A DNA stretch of 64,000 nucleotides. It comes from JABDMD01 sp965203475 (GTDB taxonomy: Bacteria; Pseudomonadota; Gammaproteobacteria; UBA4575). The stretch's first letter is position 1. The number at the start of each line of letters is the position of its first letter. The DNA lies in assembly GCA_965203475.1 (NCBI GenBank), contig OZ241890.1:186001-250000 (forward strand), written 5' to 3'. The position numbers and the translations under genes are program-made. This document shows positions 1 through 9,098 of this stretch, in pieces. The notes under the pieces were generated by a model, which was not told the origin of the DNA, searched no databases, and saw nothing but the letters and a program-made list of their open reading frames with translations.

Positions 1-1
1 A

Positions 2-229
2 ATACGAGTACACATGTCTCACATTAATTTTCCAATTGTTGGAGATTCTGTATATAGCAAAAAAATTAAGATAGAAAATAAAACGAACAGCAAAAAACTT
101 GCTAGTTTTAATCGCCAGGCACTACATGCTGCATGTTTAGAATTAACGCATCCGCAAACGGGAGAGAACTGTAAGTGGTCTGCACCTTTGCCACAGGATT
201 TTAAAACCTTATTAAACTTGCTTGAGTAA
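2..229 (+). CDS. rluD: RluD-type 23S rRNA pseudouridine synthase, C-terminal fragment
   Basis: This is the 3' end of a gene that enters from the left edge; the frame is open to base 2 and reads IRVHMSHINFPIVGD, which matches the HQIRVHM...PIVGD block of RluA/RluD-family pseudouridine synthases. The later block RQALHAACLELTHPQTGE is also typical of this family. RluD converts uridines in helix 69 of 23S rRNA to pseudouridine. The catalytic domain with its aspartate lies outside the window. The stop is 12 bases before pgeF, the same rluD-pgeF order as in E. coli, which favours RluD over RluA or RluC. Confidence 0.85.
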   Translation: MRVHMSHINFPIVGDSVYSKKIKIENKTNSKKLASFNRQALHAACLELTHPQTGENCKWSAPLPQDFKTLLNLLE

Positions 230-241
230 ATATTCGTAATA

Positions 242-988
242 ATGAATTCAATAGAAGCTATTACTCCTGATTGGCCGGCACCTAAAAATGTTATGAGTTA
301 TTGCACGACTCGAATTGGCGGGGTGAGTAAAAACCAATATGAAAGTTTAAATGTAGGACTGCATGTTGATGATATCGAAGAGCATGTAGTAGAAAATCGA
401 AACCGTGTAAGCGATCAATTACAATTGCCCAGTGGACCTTTGTGGTTAAATCAACAACACAGTAATTGTGTTATTCAAATTACATACAGTACAGTTATTA
501 ACACACTATCAGATGCGGCCTATACAACTGATGCTAATTTGGTTTGTGTTGTACAAACTGCAGACTGCTTACCAATATTTATATGTGATAAAGCGGGGAC
601 GTCTGTAGCCGCAATTCATGCTGGTTGGAGAGGGTTATTAAATGGCGTAATTGAAAACACTTTAAAAGAGATGTCTATGGAAAATTCAGAATTGTTGTGC
701 TGGCTAGGCCCAGCCATTGGTCCGGAAAAGTTTGAAGTTGGCGAAGAAGTACAGCAACAATTTATTACAAAAAATTCTATCCATAGTAATGCATTTTGCC
801 CATATCAAACTCATACATCTATGGCAGATATTTACCAAATTGCCAAAAATATACTAACCAACTCAGGTGTAAACGCCACAGATATTTATGGTGGAAATTG
901 TTGTACTCATACGGAATTTGAGCGATTTTTTTCTTATCGGCGAGATGGTCAAACAGGGCGTATGGCAAGTCTGATTTGGCTGAAATAG
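242..988 (+). CDS. pgeF: PgeF/YfiH family purine nucleoside phosphorylase-like (laccase domain) protein
   Basis: At 248 residues this has the usual length of the YfiH/PgeF (Cu-oxidase_4) family. Family motifs are visible: TTRIGGVS near residue 22, NQQHSN near 75, TADCLPI near 108, AIHAGWRG near 127 and the C-terminal FFSYRRDGQTGR. The histidines and cysteine in these blocks form the metal site. Family members act on purine nucleosides, and E. coli PgeF is linked to peptidoglycan editing by removing misincorporated L-serine precursors. It follows rluD by 12 bases, so the two are probably one transcript, as in other gammaproteobacteria. Substrate in this organism is inferred only. Confidence 0.85.
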   Translation: MNSIEAITPDWPAPKNVMSYCTTRIGGVSKNQYESLNVGLHVDDIEEHVVENRNRVSDQLQLPSGPLWLNQQHSNCVIQITYSTVINTLSDAAYTTDANLVCVVQTADCLPIFICDKAGTSVAAIHAGWRGLLNGVIENTLKEMSMENSELLCWLGPAIGPEKFEVGEEVQQQFITKNSIHSNAFCPYQTHTSMADIYQIAKNILTNSGVNATDIYGGNCCTHTEFERFFSYRRDGQTGRMASLIWLK

Positions 989-997
989 GCCATTACC

Positions 998-1025
998 CTT
1001 GAAACTCCTCAAACAGTCCCCATTT
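998..1025 (+). promoter_or_regulatory. Sigma-32 (heat-shock) promoter of clpB
   Basis: CTTGAAA at 998-1004 and CCCCATTT at 1018-1025 are separated by 13 bases. This matches the RpoH consensus (CTTGAAA, 11-16 bases, CCCCATnT) at essentially every position. It lies 37 bases before the clpB start, and clpB is a classic RpoH target. Confidence 0.9.
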
Positions 1026-1062
1026 TTAAAAGCATAGTCAGTACTTCACTGGAGATGCCCTT

Positions 1063-3660
1063 ATGAGGATGGATAAATTAACAACTAAATTTCAGATGGC
1101 CATTCAAGATGCGCAATCACTGGCCGTGGGTCGAGATCACCAATTTATCGAGCCTGCGCATTTGATGGTAGCCATGTTAAACCAAGAAAGTAGTGCAGTT
1201 GGTGCATTGTTTCAACGTATTGGTGTAGACACCGCTTCTTTTAAAGAGGCATGTATGCAACTTATAAATCGTTTACCCAGTGTAAGTGGGAATGCTGGCG
1301 AAATTCATATTTCAAATTCTCTTATTAATTTATTAAACATAAGTGATAAATTGGCACAGCAACAAAATGATGAATTTATTTCCTCCGAACTTTTTGTATT
1401 GGCAGCCATTGAGGACAAAGGCGAGCTTGGGCAATTATTAAAACAACATGGAGTTAGTAAAGCAGTAGTTTCATCTGCACTACAAGAAATGCGTGCTGGT
1501 GAGACAGTTGACGATGCCAATGCTGAAGATACAAGACAAGCATTAAGCAAATATACCATTGATCTCACTGAACGCGCTTTACAAGGAAAGTTAGACCCAG
1601 TGATTGGGCGCGATGATGAAATTCGCCGCGCCATTCAAGTTTTGCAACGTCGAACTAAAAATAATCCGGTGTTAATTGGAGAACCAGGTGTTGGAAAAAC
1701 TGCAATTGTTGAAGGTTTAGCACAACGCATTGTCAATGGGGAAGTTCCAGAAGGTATAAAGAATAAGAAATTGCTTTCTCTAGATTTAAGTGCGTTGATT
1801 GCGGGCGCAAAGTTTCGCGGTGAGTTCGAAGAACGTTTAAAAGCAGTTCTCAATGAGCTTTCCAAGCAGGAAGGCCAGATCATTTTATTCATTGATGAAA
1901 TTCATACCATGGTGGGTGCAGGAAAAGCAGAAGGTGCTATGGATGCTGGAAACATGTTGAAACCAGCACTCGCACGTGGCGAACTGCATTGCGTAGGTGC
2001 AACGACTTTAGATGAGTATCGCAAATACATAGAAAAAGATGCTGCGCTTGAGCGAAGATTCCAAAAAATTATAGTGGATGAGCCCAGTGTAGAAGACACC
2101 ATCGCTATATTGCGAGGTTTGAAAGAACGCTATGAAGTGCATCATGGAGTCGACATTACTGATCCTGCAATTGTAAGTGCAGCAACGCTTTCGCATCGTT
2201 ATATTTCTGATCGTCAATTGCCTGACAAAGCCATTGATCTTATCGATGAAGCTGCATCACAAATTCGCATGGAGATTGATTCCAAACCAGAAGCGATGGA
2301 TAGGCTGGATCGTAAATTAATCCAATTAAAAATTGAACGGGAAGCGTTGAAAAAAGAATCGGATGAGGCATCTAAAAAGCATTTACAAGAGCTTGAAACT
2401 GAAATTACTGAATTAGAAAAACAATATGCTGACCTGGAAGAAGTGTGGCGAGCAGAAAAATCTAACTTGCAAGGCTCTCAGGAAATTAAGGAGGCCTTGG
2501 AGCATGCTCGTATTGAGTTAGAAGCCGCAAATCGTGAAGGTGATTTAGCGAAAATGTCGGAGTTGCAGTATGGACGTATTCCTGAATTGGAAAAACAATT
2601 GCAACAAGCAGATACAGAAGAAGCTCAAGAAAATAAACTGTTGCGAAATAAAGTAACTGATGCTGAAGTTGCCGAGATTGTTTCGCGTTGGACCGGGATT
2701 CCTGTATCTAAAATGTTGGAAGGTGAGCGAGATAAATTACTCAGCATGGAAGATGCATTACGTAAGCGTGTCGTTGGGCAAGATGAGGCAGTACAGGTTG
2801 TTTCAGATGCAGTACGTAGATCCCGTGCCGGAATTTCTGATCCCAAAAGACCCAATGGTTCATTTTTGTTTTTAGGCCCAACCGGTGTTGGCAAAACTGA
2901 ATTGACCAAAGCCTTAACTGAATTTTTATTTGATACAGAAGAAGCATTAATTCGCATCGATATGTCCGAGTTTATGGAAAAACATTCGGTGGCAAGATTA
3001 ATTGGTGCTCCACCTGGGTACGTTGGATATGAAGAAGGTGGTTATTTAACGGAGGCAGTGAGACGCAAACCTTATTCAGTCGTATTACTGGATGAGATTG
3101 AGAAAGCACATCCTGATGTATTTAATATTTTGTTGCAGGTGTTGGACGATGGACGCCTTACTGATGGGCATGGCCGAACGGTAGATTTTAAAAATACCGT
3201 GGTCATTATGACTTCTAATTTAGGTAGTGATGTAATTCAAGAAATGAATAGTCATCATCAGGATGGTTACGATCAAATGAAAACCGCGGTAATGGAAATT
3301 GTAAGTAAGCAGTTTCGGCCTGAATTTATCAACCGAATTGATGATGCAATAGTATTTCACCCATTGGCGCAAAAGCATATTCGTTCCATCACTGAAATTC
3401 AGTTGCAGCAATTACAGGCAAGACTGGAAGATAAAGAAATTACACTCGAGTATTCCGATGCAGCTATTGAAAAATTATCTGAAGCTGGATTTGATCCTGT
3501 GTATGGTGCGCGACCACTCAAGCGTGCGATTCAAGAATTAGTAGAGAATCCTTTGGCACATGAGATGTTGTCAGGAAATATATTACCGGGGCAAATTGTT
3601 ACGGTAGATTTAACAGGCGAAGAATTAAGCTTTAATCAAAAAACTTCTGTTGCAGCATAA
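1063..3660 (+). CDS. clpB: ATP-dependent disaggregase ClpB
   Basis: ClpB is the Hsp100 hexamer that threads aggregated proteins through its pore together with DnaK. The 865-residue length is typical of the family. The N-terminal Clp_N domain (about 1-145) is followed by AAA+ domain 1 with Walker A GEPGVGKT at 206-213. A coiled-coil middle domain (about 405-525) precedes AAA+ domain 2 with GPTGVGKT at 605-612 and the aromatic pore loop GYVGYEEGG. There is no IGF/IGL ClpP-binding loop, as expected of ClpB rather than ClpA. The start MRMDKLTTKFQ aligns with known ClpB N termini. Control by sigma-32 is supported by the promoter just upstream. Confidence 0.98.
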   Translation: MRMDKLTTKFQMAIQDAQSLAVGRDHQFIEPAHLMVAMLNQESSAVGALFQRIGVDTASFKEACMQLINRLPSVSGNAGEIHISNSLINLLNISDKLAQQQNDEFISSELFVLAAIEDKGELGQLLKQHGVSKAVVSSALQEMRAGETVDDANAEDTRQALSKYTIDLTERALQGKLDPVIGRDDEIRRAIQVLQRRTKNNPVLIGEPGVGKTAIVEGLAQRIVNGEVPEGIKNKKLLSLDLSALIAGAKFRGEFEERLKAVLNELSKQEGQIILFIDEIHTMVGAGKAEGAMDAGNMLKPALARGELHCVGATTLDEYRKYIEKDAALERRFQKIIVDEPSVEDTIAILRGLKERYEVHHGVDITDPAIVSAATLSHRYISDRQLPDKAIDLIDEAASQIRMEIDSKPEAMDRLDRKLIQLKIEREALKKESDEASKKHLQELETEITELEKQYADLEEVWRAEKSNLQGSQEIKEALEHARIELEAANREGDLAKMSELQYGRIPELEKQLQQADTEEAQENKLLRNKVTDAEVAEIVSRWTGIPVSKMLEGERDKLLSMEDALRKRVVGQDEAVQVVSDAVRRSRAGISDPKRPNGSFLFLGPTGVGKTELTKALTEFLFDTEEALIRIDMSEFMEKHSVARLIGAPPGYVGYEEGGYLTEAVRRKPYSVVLLDEIEKAHPDVFNILLQVLDDGRLTDGHGRTVDFKNTVVIMTSNLGSDVIQEMNSHHQDGYDQMKTAVMEIVSKQFRPEFINRIDDAIVFHPLAQKHIRSITEIQLQQLQARLEDKEITLEYSDAAIEKLSEAGFDPVYGARPLKRAIQELVENPLAHEMLSGNILPGQIVTVDLTGEELSFNQKTSVAA

Positions 3661-3668
3661 TAAAAGTA

Positions 3669-3691
3669 GGAGCAATGTATGCCATTGCTCC
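3669..3691. terminator. Hairpin between clpB and a converging gene
   Basis: GGAGCAATG (3669-3677) and CATTGCTCC (3683-3691) form a perfect 9-bp stem with a 5-base loop. It sits between the clpB stop and the stop of the converging gene at 3706. A short T-rich stretch follows only on the minus strand, so it may end the minus-strand transcript better than clpB. Confidence 0.55.
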
Positions 3692-3705
3692 TTGGCAAAT
3701 ATGAT

Positions 3706-4098
3706 TTAGATATGTCGATTGATGCGACGGCCTTTACGATCAAGTTTTCGATTAACGCGATCCCCTTTGCGGTCTAGCTTGCGGTTAATACGATCGCCTT
3801 TTCGATCTAATCTTCGGTCAACCACATTGCCTTTTCTGTCTAAGCGATTAGCAAGGTCATGTTTGCCTGCAGCTCTTGCACGATCTGCTTTACGTTCAAA
3901 TCGATTTTCAATTCGATCACCTTTTCGATCAAGTTTGTGATCAATGCGATCCCCTTTACGATCTAGACGATGATCAATACGATCACCTTTGCGGTCTAAA
4001 TAACGTTCTACGTGATCCCCTTGATCTGCGCTTGCTATGGAAGCGCTAAAAGCGAGTACAAGTGAACTAAGAACAATAATAGTTTTTTTATGTTGCAT
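3706..4098 (-). CDS. Secreted basic protein made of 11-residue LDRKGDRI repeats
   Basis: The protein has 130 residues. A clear signal peptide (KK, hydrophobic stretch, ASIASA cleavage near 24) precedes a mature part built from eight copies of an 11-residue unit close to LDRKGDRINRK. The fourth unit carries an 8-residue insertion (ARAAGKHD). Each unit has L at position 1 and I/V at position 8, with Arg/Lys/Asp between, so a long, strongly basic amphipathic helix of hendecad type is plausible. No enzyme motif is visible. It is probably periplasmic or exported; the function is unknown. A nucleic-acid, phosphate or surface-binding role would be a guess. Spacing suggests a single-gene transcript. 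Confidence 0.75.
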   Translation of the reverse strand: MQHKKTIIVLSSLVLAFSASIASADQGDHVERYLDRKGDRIDHRLDRKGDRIDHKLDRKGDRIENRFERKADRARAAGKHDLANRLDRKGNVVDRRLDRKGDRINRKLDRKGDRVNRKLDRKGRRINRHI

Positions 4099-4197
4099 AA
4101 CATTTACTCCAGTAGCGTTGTATTCACAGTATTCAACGCCTATACGAGCAAATGGTTGACATGGAAATCAACGCTTAATTATACAATTCTGAATCAG

Positions 4198-5043
4198 TTA
4201 CTTACGCTCTATCTTTGAAGCCTTAGATAGCAGAAAATCCATGGCTAAGCTTGGCAATATGCGATTTAAAAACGCAAACAGATAAGTAGGAAAAGTGACA
4301 TAGTACCGGGGTTTGGGTGTATGGCTGTTTAGTGCATGTATTACTTTCTTCAATACAGCATCAGGACCTAAAGTAAAGGGCACAACAGCACCATGTTTTT
4401 GAAATTTTTTCTCAGCAAGTTGGTAATGATGTTTAAAGCGACTTTTTTCTGGCTCAATATATTGTTTGTACATGGCCAAACTATTTTGCCGAAAGTGACT
4501 TATTATGGGACCGGGTTCTATTAGTGAGACAAAAATATTGGTGTCTTTTAGTTCAAGTCTTAAGGTATCAGTAATTCCTTCTAAAGCAAATTTGGAAGCA
4601 ATGTAGGCACCTCGCATCGGCATTGCGACAAGTCCTAAAACAGAGCTGACATTTATGATTCTTCCATAGCCTTGTTGATACATGCTTGGAAGAACATGAT
4701 TACTTAATTCTACTAAACCAAACAAATTTGTTTCAAATTGTTGTTGCAATGCTTTTCGGGAGAGATCTTCAACCGCGCCGGGTTGTCCATAACCGGCATT
4801 GTTAATTAAGGCGAACAGATGTCCATTTGTGATTTCTAGTGCCTTTGCAACAGCTTGTTGAATACTTTGTGAATCATTTACATCTAAAGAAATTGTTTGT
4901 AGGCCTAGTTTTTTAAGCTTACTAACATCTTTTGATTTTCGGGCGGAAGCAATTACTTTATATCCGTGCTGAGGTAACTCTTTTGCCAAATGAAGTCCAA
5001 TACCGGAAGAGCATCCGGTAATTAATACAGTCCTGTTTTGCAT
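4198..5043 (-). CDS. Short-chain dehydrogenase/reductase (SDR), classical type
   Basis: At 281 residues this has the classical SDR layout. The cofactor loop TGCSSGIG lies at the N terminus, and an Arg in SARKSK suggests NADP(H) preference. NNAGYG, NVSSVLG (active-site Ser) and YIASK (Tyr and Lys) follow in order. The C-terminal part, with FLLSKASKIERK, resembles the retinol/17-beta-hydroxysteroid dehydrogenase-like subgroup often labelled 'SDR family oxidoreductase'. The substrate cannot be read from sequence. No partner gene adjoins it; the next minus-strand gene (5140) ends at its own terminator, so it is probably transcribed alone. Confidence 0.88.
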   Translation of the reverse strand: MQNRTVLITGCSSGIGLHLAKELPQHGYKVIASARKSKDVSKLKKLGLQTISLDVNDSQSIQQAVAKALEITNGHLFALINNAGYGQPGAVEDLSRKALQQQFETNLFGLVELSNHVLPSMYQQGYGRIINVSSVLGLVAMPMRGAYIASKFALEGITDTLRLELKDTNIFVSLIEPGPIISHFRQNSLAMYKQYIEPEKSRFKHHYQLAEKKFQKHGAVVPFTLGPDAVLKKVIHALNSHTPKPRYYVTFPTYLFAFLNRILPSLAMDFLLSKASKIERK

Positions 5044-5063
5044 AGAAGAATTATTTTATGCAT

Positions 5064-5099
5064 AAAAAAAGCCGAACCTCAAAGAGGTCCGGCTTTTTT
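5064..5099. terminator. Bidirectional-looking rho-independent terminator
   Basis: GCCGAACCTC (5071-5080) and GAGGTCCGGC (5084-5093) pair with one G-T/A-C type mismatch around an AAA loop. Seven A bases precede the stem and six T bases follow it, so it can work in either direction. Its main customer is the minus-strand substrate-binding protein gene ending at 5140. Confidence 0.88.
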
Positions 5100-5139
5100 A
5101 AAACGATTTGATTTATATTCTTACAAAACTCCTTAAGGT

Positions 5140-6489
5140 TTATAAGTCAAAATCATCATCATTGTTGTCGGCATCGCAAGGACGTGCCGCAATGTTGTTG
5201 TCTTTGGCATACTTTTCAGCACCCGCATCAATAATAGATTGTGATAGCGGTACGTCGCCTTCTATCCAATCCGATACGATGTTCCACTGACGTGCACCGG
5301 CATCCCATTGCTGGAATTTCGCTAAGTGTCCGCCTACGTGGTCAAGACAGCTAAGGTGCATTTCTGGTACCAGACCGGTCGCACCCAGCTCTTCAATACG
5401 AGCCGCTGATAGCTTTAAGTTTTCAAAGCCCCAACGGGTCTCTGCACTGGTGAGTGGACGGTTGCCAAAACGGGCTTGGGCAATCAGTAGGGCTTCTACG
5501 TGCACAATGCCTGCCAGTACACCGAGGTTCCAATATACGGAACCAAGACGTGATTTGTCTTGAAGGTCGCCCTTACCGGAGCCGTATACGTGCTTGATGA
5601 TGTCTTGTACGACGGTGAAGTCGGTGCCCGCTGGGTGGGTGGTAATGGCTTGGTAGCCATCGGCCGCTTTACCGGCTGGGATTACGTCTTCGTCTGAGTT
5701 AGACCAGATGTTGCCGATGAGACGGCTTACTGGGTAACCGGTTCGTACTGCGGTCTGCATGGCTACGGGGTTCATGACACCCCAGCCTCTGAGTAGTACG
5801 TAGTCAGGCTTTAGTTTACGAATGTTCAACCATTGAGATTGTTGTTCGTTACCTGGATGAGGTACTTCTAATGGGTGGTGGGTGCAACCGTGTTTCTCAC
5901 ACATGGCGTCCATGAAGTCGATCGCTTCACGACCGTATGGAGATCCGTGATAGAGCATGGCAATTTTCTTGCCTTTGAGGTTGGCACGCCCGCCTTCGAG
6001 TACGTCACCAATGAAGTGCACCATAATGGAGTGTTCGTCATAGGTGTTGATTCCAGGCATGAAGTAGTAAGGGAAGATGTCGCCACGCTGGCCCGCGGTC
6101 TTGCCGTGGTTCACTGCGATAATCGGCATCTTGTCTTTACGTCCGGTCTCGATTAATGCGGTTGAAATACCTACGGAGAGTGGATCGAAGAATACAGCAC
6201 CGCCTTCGCGGTCTTTCAAGCGCTTGTAGCACTCTACACCACGCTCTACGGAGTATTCGGTCTCACACTCGGACCAGATCAGTTTGACGCCATTGACGCC
6301 TCCAAGTTGGTCGTTGACCAGGTTGTAGTAGTCGAGAATGCCACCAAAATAGCCCGTTCCTCCAGCCGCGTAGGGACCCACACGGTAACTAGGTATCGGT
6401 ACGTACATGGTGTCTTCTGCCATTATGCTCGTGCTCACGCCGAGCATCGAGGCTGTCGCTACTATTAAAATAAGTAGTTTTTTCTTCAT
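5140..6489 (-). CDS. Periplasmic substrate-binding protein, branched-chain amino acid/urea ABC type (Peripla_BP_6)
   Basis: This 449-residue protein starts with a signal peptide (MKKKLLILIV...SIMAEDT, cleavage near 24). It then follows the two-lobe type I periplasmic-binding fold of the LivJ/UrtA family: a GVNGVKLIW strand, PLSVGIS ligand-loop region, KKIAMLYHGSPYGREA and a GYQAITTH hinge-lobe block. The C terminus is acidic (DNNDDDFDL). The ribosome site GAGGAGG eight bases before ATG is very strong. No permease or ATPase gene lies near, so it is an orphan binding protein and the ligand is unknown. The gene is visibly richer in G and C, with a preferred-codon bias its neighbours lack, which suggests very high expression or a separate origin. 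A strong terminator follows. Confidence 0.85.
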   Translation of the reverse strand: MKKKLLILIVATASMLGVSTSIMAEDTMYVPIPSYRVGPYAAGGTGYFGGILDYYNLVNDQLGGVNGVKLIWSECETEYSVERGVECYKRLKDREGGAVFFDPLSVGISTALIETGRKDKMPIIAVNHGKTAGQRGDIFPYYFMPGINTYDEHSIMVHFIGDVLEGGRANLKGKKIAMLYHGSPYGREAIDFMDAMCEKHGCTHHPLEVPHPGNEQQSQWLNIRKLKPDYVLLRGWGVMNPVAMQTAVRTGYPVSRLIGNIWSNSDEDVIPAGKAADGYQAITTHPAGTDFTVVQDIIKHVYGSGKGDLQDKSRLGSVYWNLGVLAGIVHVEALLIAQARFGNRPLTSAETRWGFENLKLSAARIEELGATGLVPEMHLSCLDHVGGHLAKFQQWDAGARQWNIVSDWIEGDVPLSQSIIDAGAEKYAKDNNIAARPCDADNNDDDFDL

Positions 6490-6840
6490 GTGTACTCCTC
6501 CTCTTTAGAGTAAAGAGGTCAAAAAATAACCACAAGTTTAAACAAGGGTCGGTTTATAGTAGTGAAATTTCTATTCCACTTCTTGTATAAAAAATAACTT
6601 GTAATAGTTATTTTATAGACCACATAAGCTCAAACTGGTTTAAGCCTTATTATGTGTTATGGCCAGTGTAGTCATCAGCGAATGGAATGCAAGATAAATA
6701 TGAAGAAGCGTTAACTAACGCAACAGAACATTAGCATATAGTAAAATACTTAAGGCAAGGGTAAAAGATTTATTTCCCTTAATTTGTGCGTGGTTAGCGC
6801 AAATAATTTATTAAGTGGTTCAGTTATACAAATTTTTTAT
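6490..6840. other. 350-base intergenic region with an AT-rich dyad
   Basis: No coding region was seen. The one clear structure is AAAATAACT (6591-6599) and AGTTATTTT (6606-6614), a perfect 9-bp inverted repeat with a 6-base centre, about 100 bases upstream of the binding-protein start. It could be an operator for that gene or a weak hairpin; nothing else decides between these. Confidence 0.4.
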
Positions 6841-7176
6841 TTAAGGGATGCATCGATAAACTGCAAACGTTTGTTGCCCATTATCAATTTTAGAAATAGG
6901 TGTAACCGTATCACCTCCCATGTTGACTGAACTGTTACGTGCAAGTATTTGCAACTCTTTGGCAATTACGCTTTGTTGTCTTTGTATAGTAAGCACAGTA
7001 GGTTTTACACTTACGGTTGTCGCGCCCCGTTTTTGACAATTCGCAACTTCCCCTGAACTTAAAACACGCGCTTTTTCACCACCGTGCGTTAACTTGATAG
7101 ATGCACAAGAAGAAAGAACAGCAATCAAAACAATAAGTAAACTTAAAATTTTCAAATCAATGTTTTTATTTGACAT
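6841..7176 (-). CDS. DUF4156 (YjeI-like) lipoprotein
   Basis: The 111-residue protein has a lipoprotein signal: hydrophobic stretch then LSSC, with Cys near residue 24 as the lipidation site. The mature part shows the DUF4156 pattern: C-QKRGATTVS, a conserved Ala-rich middle with NMGGDTV, and the closing AVYRC. Proteins of this family (E. coli YjeI) are outer-membrane or periplasmic lipoproteins of unknown role. Ser follows the lipobox Cys only after Ala, so outer-membrane sorting is likely. No neighbours suggest a pathway. Confidence 0.7.
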   Translation of the reverse strand: MSNKNIDLKILSLLIVLIAVLSSCASIKLTHGGEKARVLSSGEVANCQKRGATTVSVKPTVLTIQRQQSVIAKELQILARNSSVNMGGDTVTPISKIDNGQQTFAVYRCIP

Positions 7177-7252
7177 ATTGAGTAAAAATTTATTTTAAAC
7201 AAAAGCTCAATACAAATATAGTTTTAATAAAACTATGTTCACAAGCGTTTTA

Positions 7253-8971
7253 TCAATATTGCATGGTATCTTGTAAGAAGTTTTGTAATTGGTCGATGGA
7301 AACCTGTTGAGCTTGTTCCCCTTGTCTACTTTTATATTCTACTTCGTTGTTTTTTAGACCGCGTTCGCTAATGACAAGACGATGTGGAATGCCTATGAGC
7401 TCATGATCAGCAAATAAAAGTCCAGCTCGCAAATCTCTATCATCGAACAATACATCCAATCCTAACTTTTGAAGCATGGAGTCTAGCGACTCGCAAGTTT
7501 GTTGCACCTGTTCTGATTTTTTCATATTGATTGGAATGATTGAGATATCAAATGGCGCAATAGATTGTGGCCAAATGATTCCATGTTCGTCAAAGTTTTG
7601 TTCTATTGCGGCAGCGACGACACGCGTAACACCAATTCCATAACAACCCATGGTAATAATTTTCTCTTTACCATCGGAGTCTAATACACTGGCCTTTAAT
7701 GCCTGACTATATTTGTCACCAAGTTGAAAAATATGTCCCACTTCTATTCCTCGTTTAATCGAAACTGTGCCTTTGCCATCTGGACTAGGGTCTCCTTCTG
7801 TAATTTTTCTTATATCTTCGCTGTGTAAATTTTTAAAACCATCTAAATCACGCTCCCAGTTAACACCTGTTAAATGAAATCCGTCTTCATTGGCGCCACA
7901 TATGAAATTGGTTAAACCATAAGCTGCATGATCAATCACGATTGGACAACCTAAATTGATTGGGCCGAGGGACCCTATATTGCAGCCTAGTTTTGCTTCA
8001 ATTTCTTTATTGTCTGCAAATTGAATAGGATCAAGAACATTATCTAACTTTTGCGCTTTGGCGGCATTCAGTTCATGGTCCCCACGTATAACAAGTGCCA
8101 CTAAGGTGTCATTTATACCTTTTACGATTAAAGTTTTTGCAACTTGATTGGGGCTAATCTTTAAAAAGCTGCATACTTCTTCGATGGTATGCTGATTGGG
8201 GGTTGCAACTTTTTCTAAAGTATCAAGATTTGTGTTTTCAGTATGCTTAGTTGCAAAGGTGGGGGCAAGTTCAACGTTGGCCGCATAATTACTGTTTGTG
8301 GAAAAGGCTATCGCATCTTCTCCGGACTCGGCTAATACATGAAATTCATGTGATGCGTTACCTCCTATGCTGCCTGTGTCGGCTTCTACCGCTCGATACT
8401 CTAATCCCAGGCGAGTAAAAATATTACTATAGGTTTTGTACATTACTCGATAGGTATTTTCGAGACACTCTTTGTTTATATGAAATGAATAAGCATCTTT
8501 CATGCTAAATTCGCGTGCACGCATTACACCAAATCGTGGTCGTATTTCGTCACGGAATTTTGTTTGAATTTGATAATAGTTCACCGGAAGTTGTTTATAG
8601 CTTTTAACTTCACGTCGTACTAAATCGGTTATCACTTCTTCGTGTGTAGGGCCATAGCAAAATTCACGTGAATGTCGGTCTTGTATGCGTAACAACTCTG
8701 GACCATATTGATCCCATCGAGCAGATTCTTGCCAAAGTTCTGCTGGTTGAATCGATGGCATTAAGACTTCTATCGCACCCGAAGCATTCATTTCTTCACG
8801 AATGATATTTTCGACTTTGCGCAAGGTACGCAAACCGACCGGCATCCAGGTATATAAACCTGCAGCCAAGCGACGAATCATCCCCGCCCTTAGCATTAGC
8901 TGATGACTAATAACTTCGGCATCTGCTGGAGATTCTTTAAGAGTAGATAATGGAAATTGACTAACGCGCAT
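7253..8971 (-). CDS. proS: Prolyl-tRNA synthetase (bacterial type, with editing domain)
   Basis: At 572 residues this is the standard bacterial ProRS, which charges tRNA-Pro. It begins MRVSQFPLSTLKE, like E. coli ProS. Class II motif 2 appears as FRDEIRPRFGVMRAREFSMKD near residue 140-155 (shown in parts) and motif 3 as GCYGIGVTR near 440. The region of about 225-385 is the YbaK-like insertion that hydrolyses Ala-tRNA-Pro. The anticodon-binding domain fills the C terminus, with FDDRDLRAG. No adjoining gene is close enough to be a clear operon partner. Confidence 0.98.
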   Translation of the reverse strand: MRVSQFPLSTLKESPADAEVISHQLMLRAGMIRRLAAGLYTWMPVGLRTLRKVENIIREEMNASGAIEVLMPSIQPAELWQESARWDQYGPELLRIQDRHSREFCYGPTHEEVITDLVRREVKSYKQLPVNYYQIQTKFRDEIRPRFGVMRAREFSMKDAYSFHINKECLENTYRVMYKTYSNIFTRLGLEYRAVEADTGSIGGNASHEFHVLAESGEDAIAFSTNSNYAANVELAPTFATKHTENTNLDTLEKVATPNQHTIEEVCSFLKISPNQVAKTLIVKGINDTLVALVIRGDHELNAAKAQKLDNVLDPIQFADNKEIEAKLGCNIGSLGPINLGCPIVIDHAAYGLTNFICGANEDGFHLTGVNWERDLDGFKNLHSEDIRKITEGDPSPDGKGTVSIKRGIEVGHIFQLGDKYSQALKASVLDSDGKEKIITMGCYGIGVTRVVAAAIEQNFDEHGIIWPQSIAPFDISIIPINMKKSEQVQQTCESLDSMLQKLGLDVLFDDRDLRAGLLFADHELIGIPHRLVISERGLKNNEVEYKSRQGEQAQQVSIDQLQNFLQDTMQY

Positions 8972-9098
8972 GCTGGTTACGAACTTGTAACCTACATAGT
9001 AACAAGTTGTAGTCTAGGAACAAGGGTTCCTAGAGAACAAATTAAAAGATGATTTTATATTCTAAAGAGTAGATTAGAAGAACAGGAGAGGCCTATCC

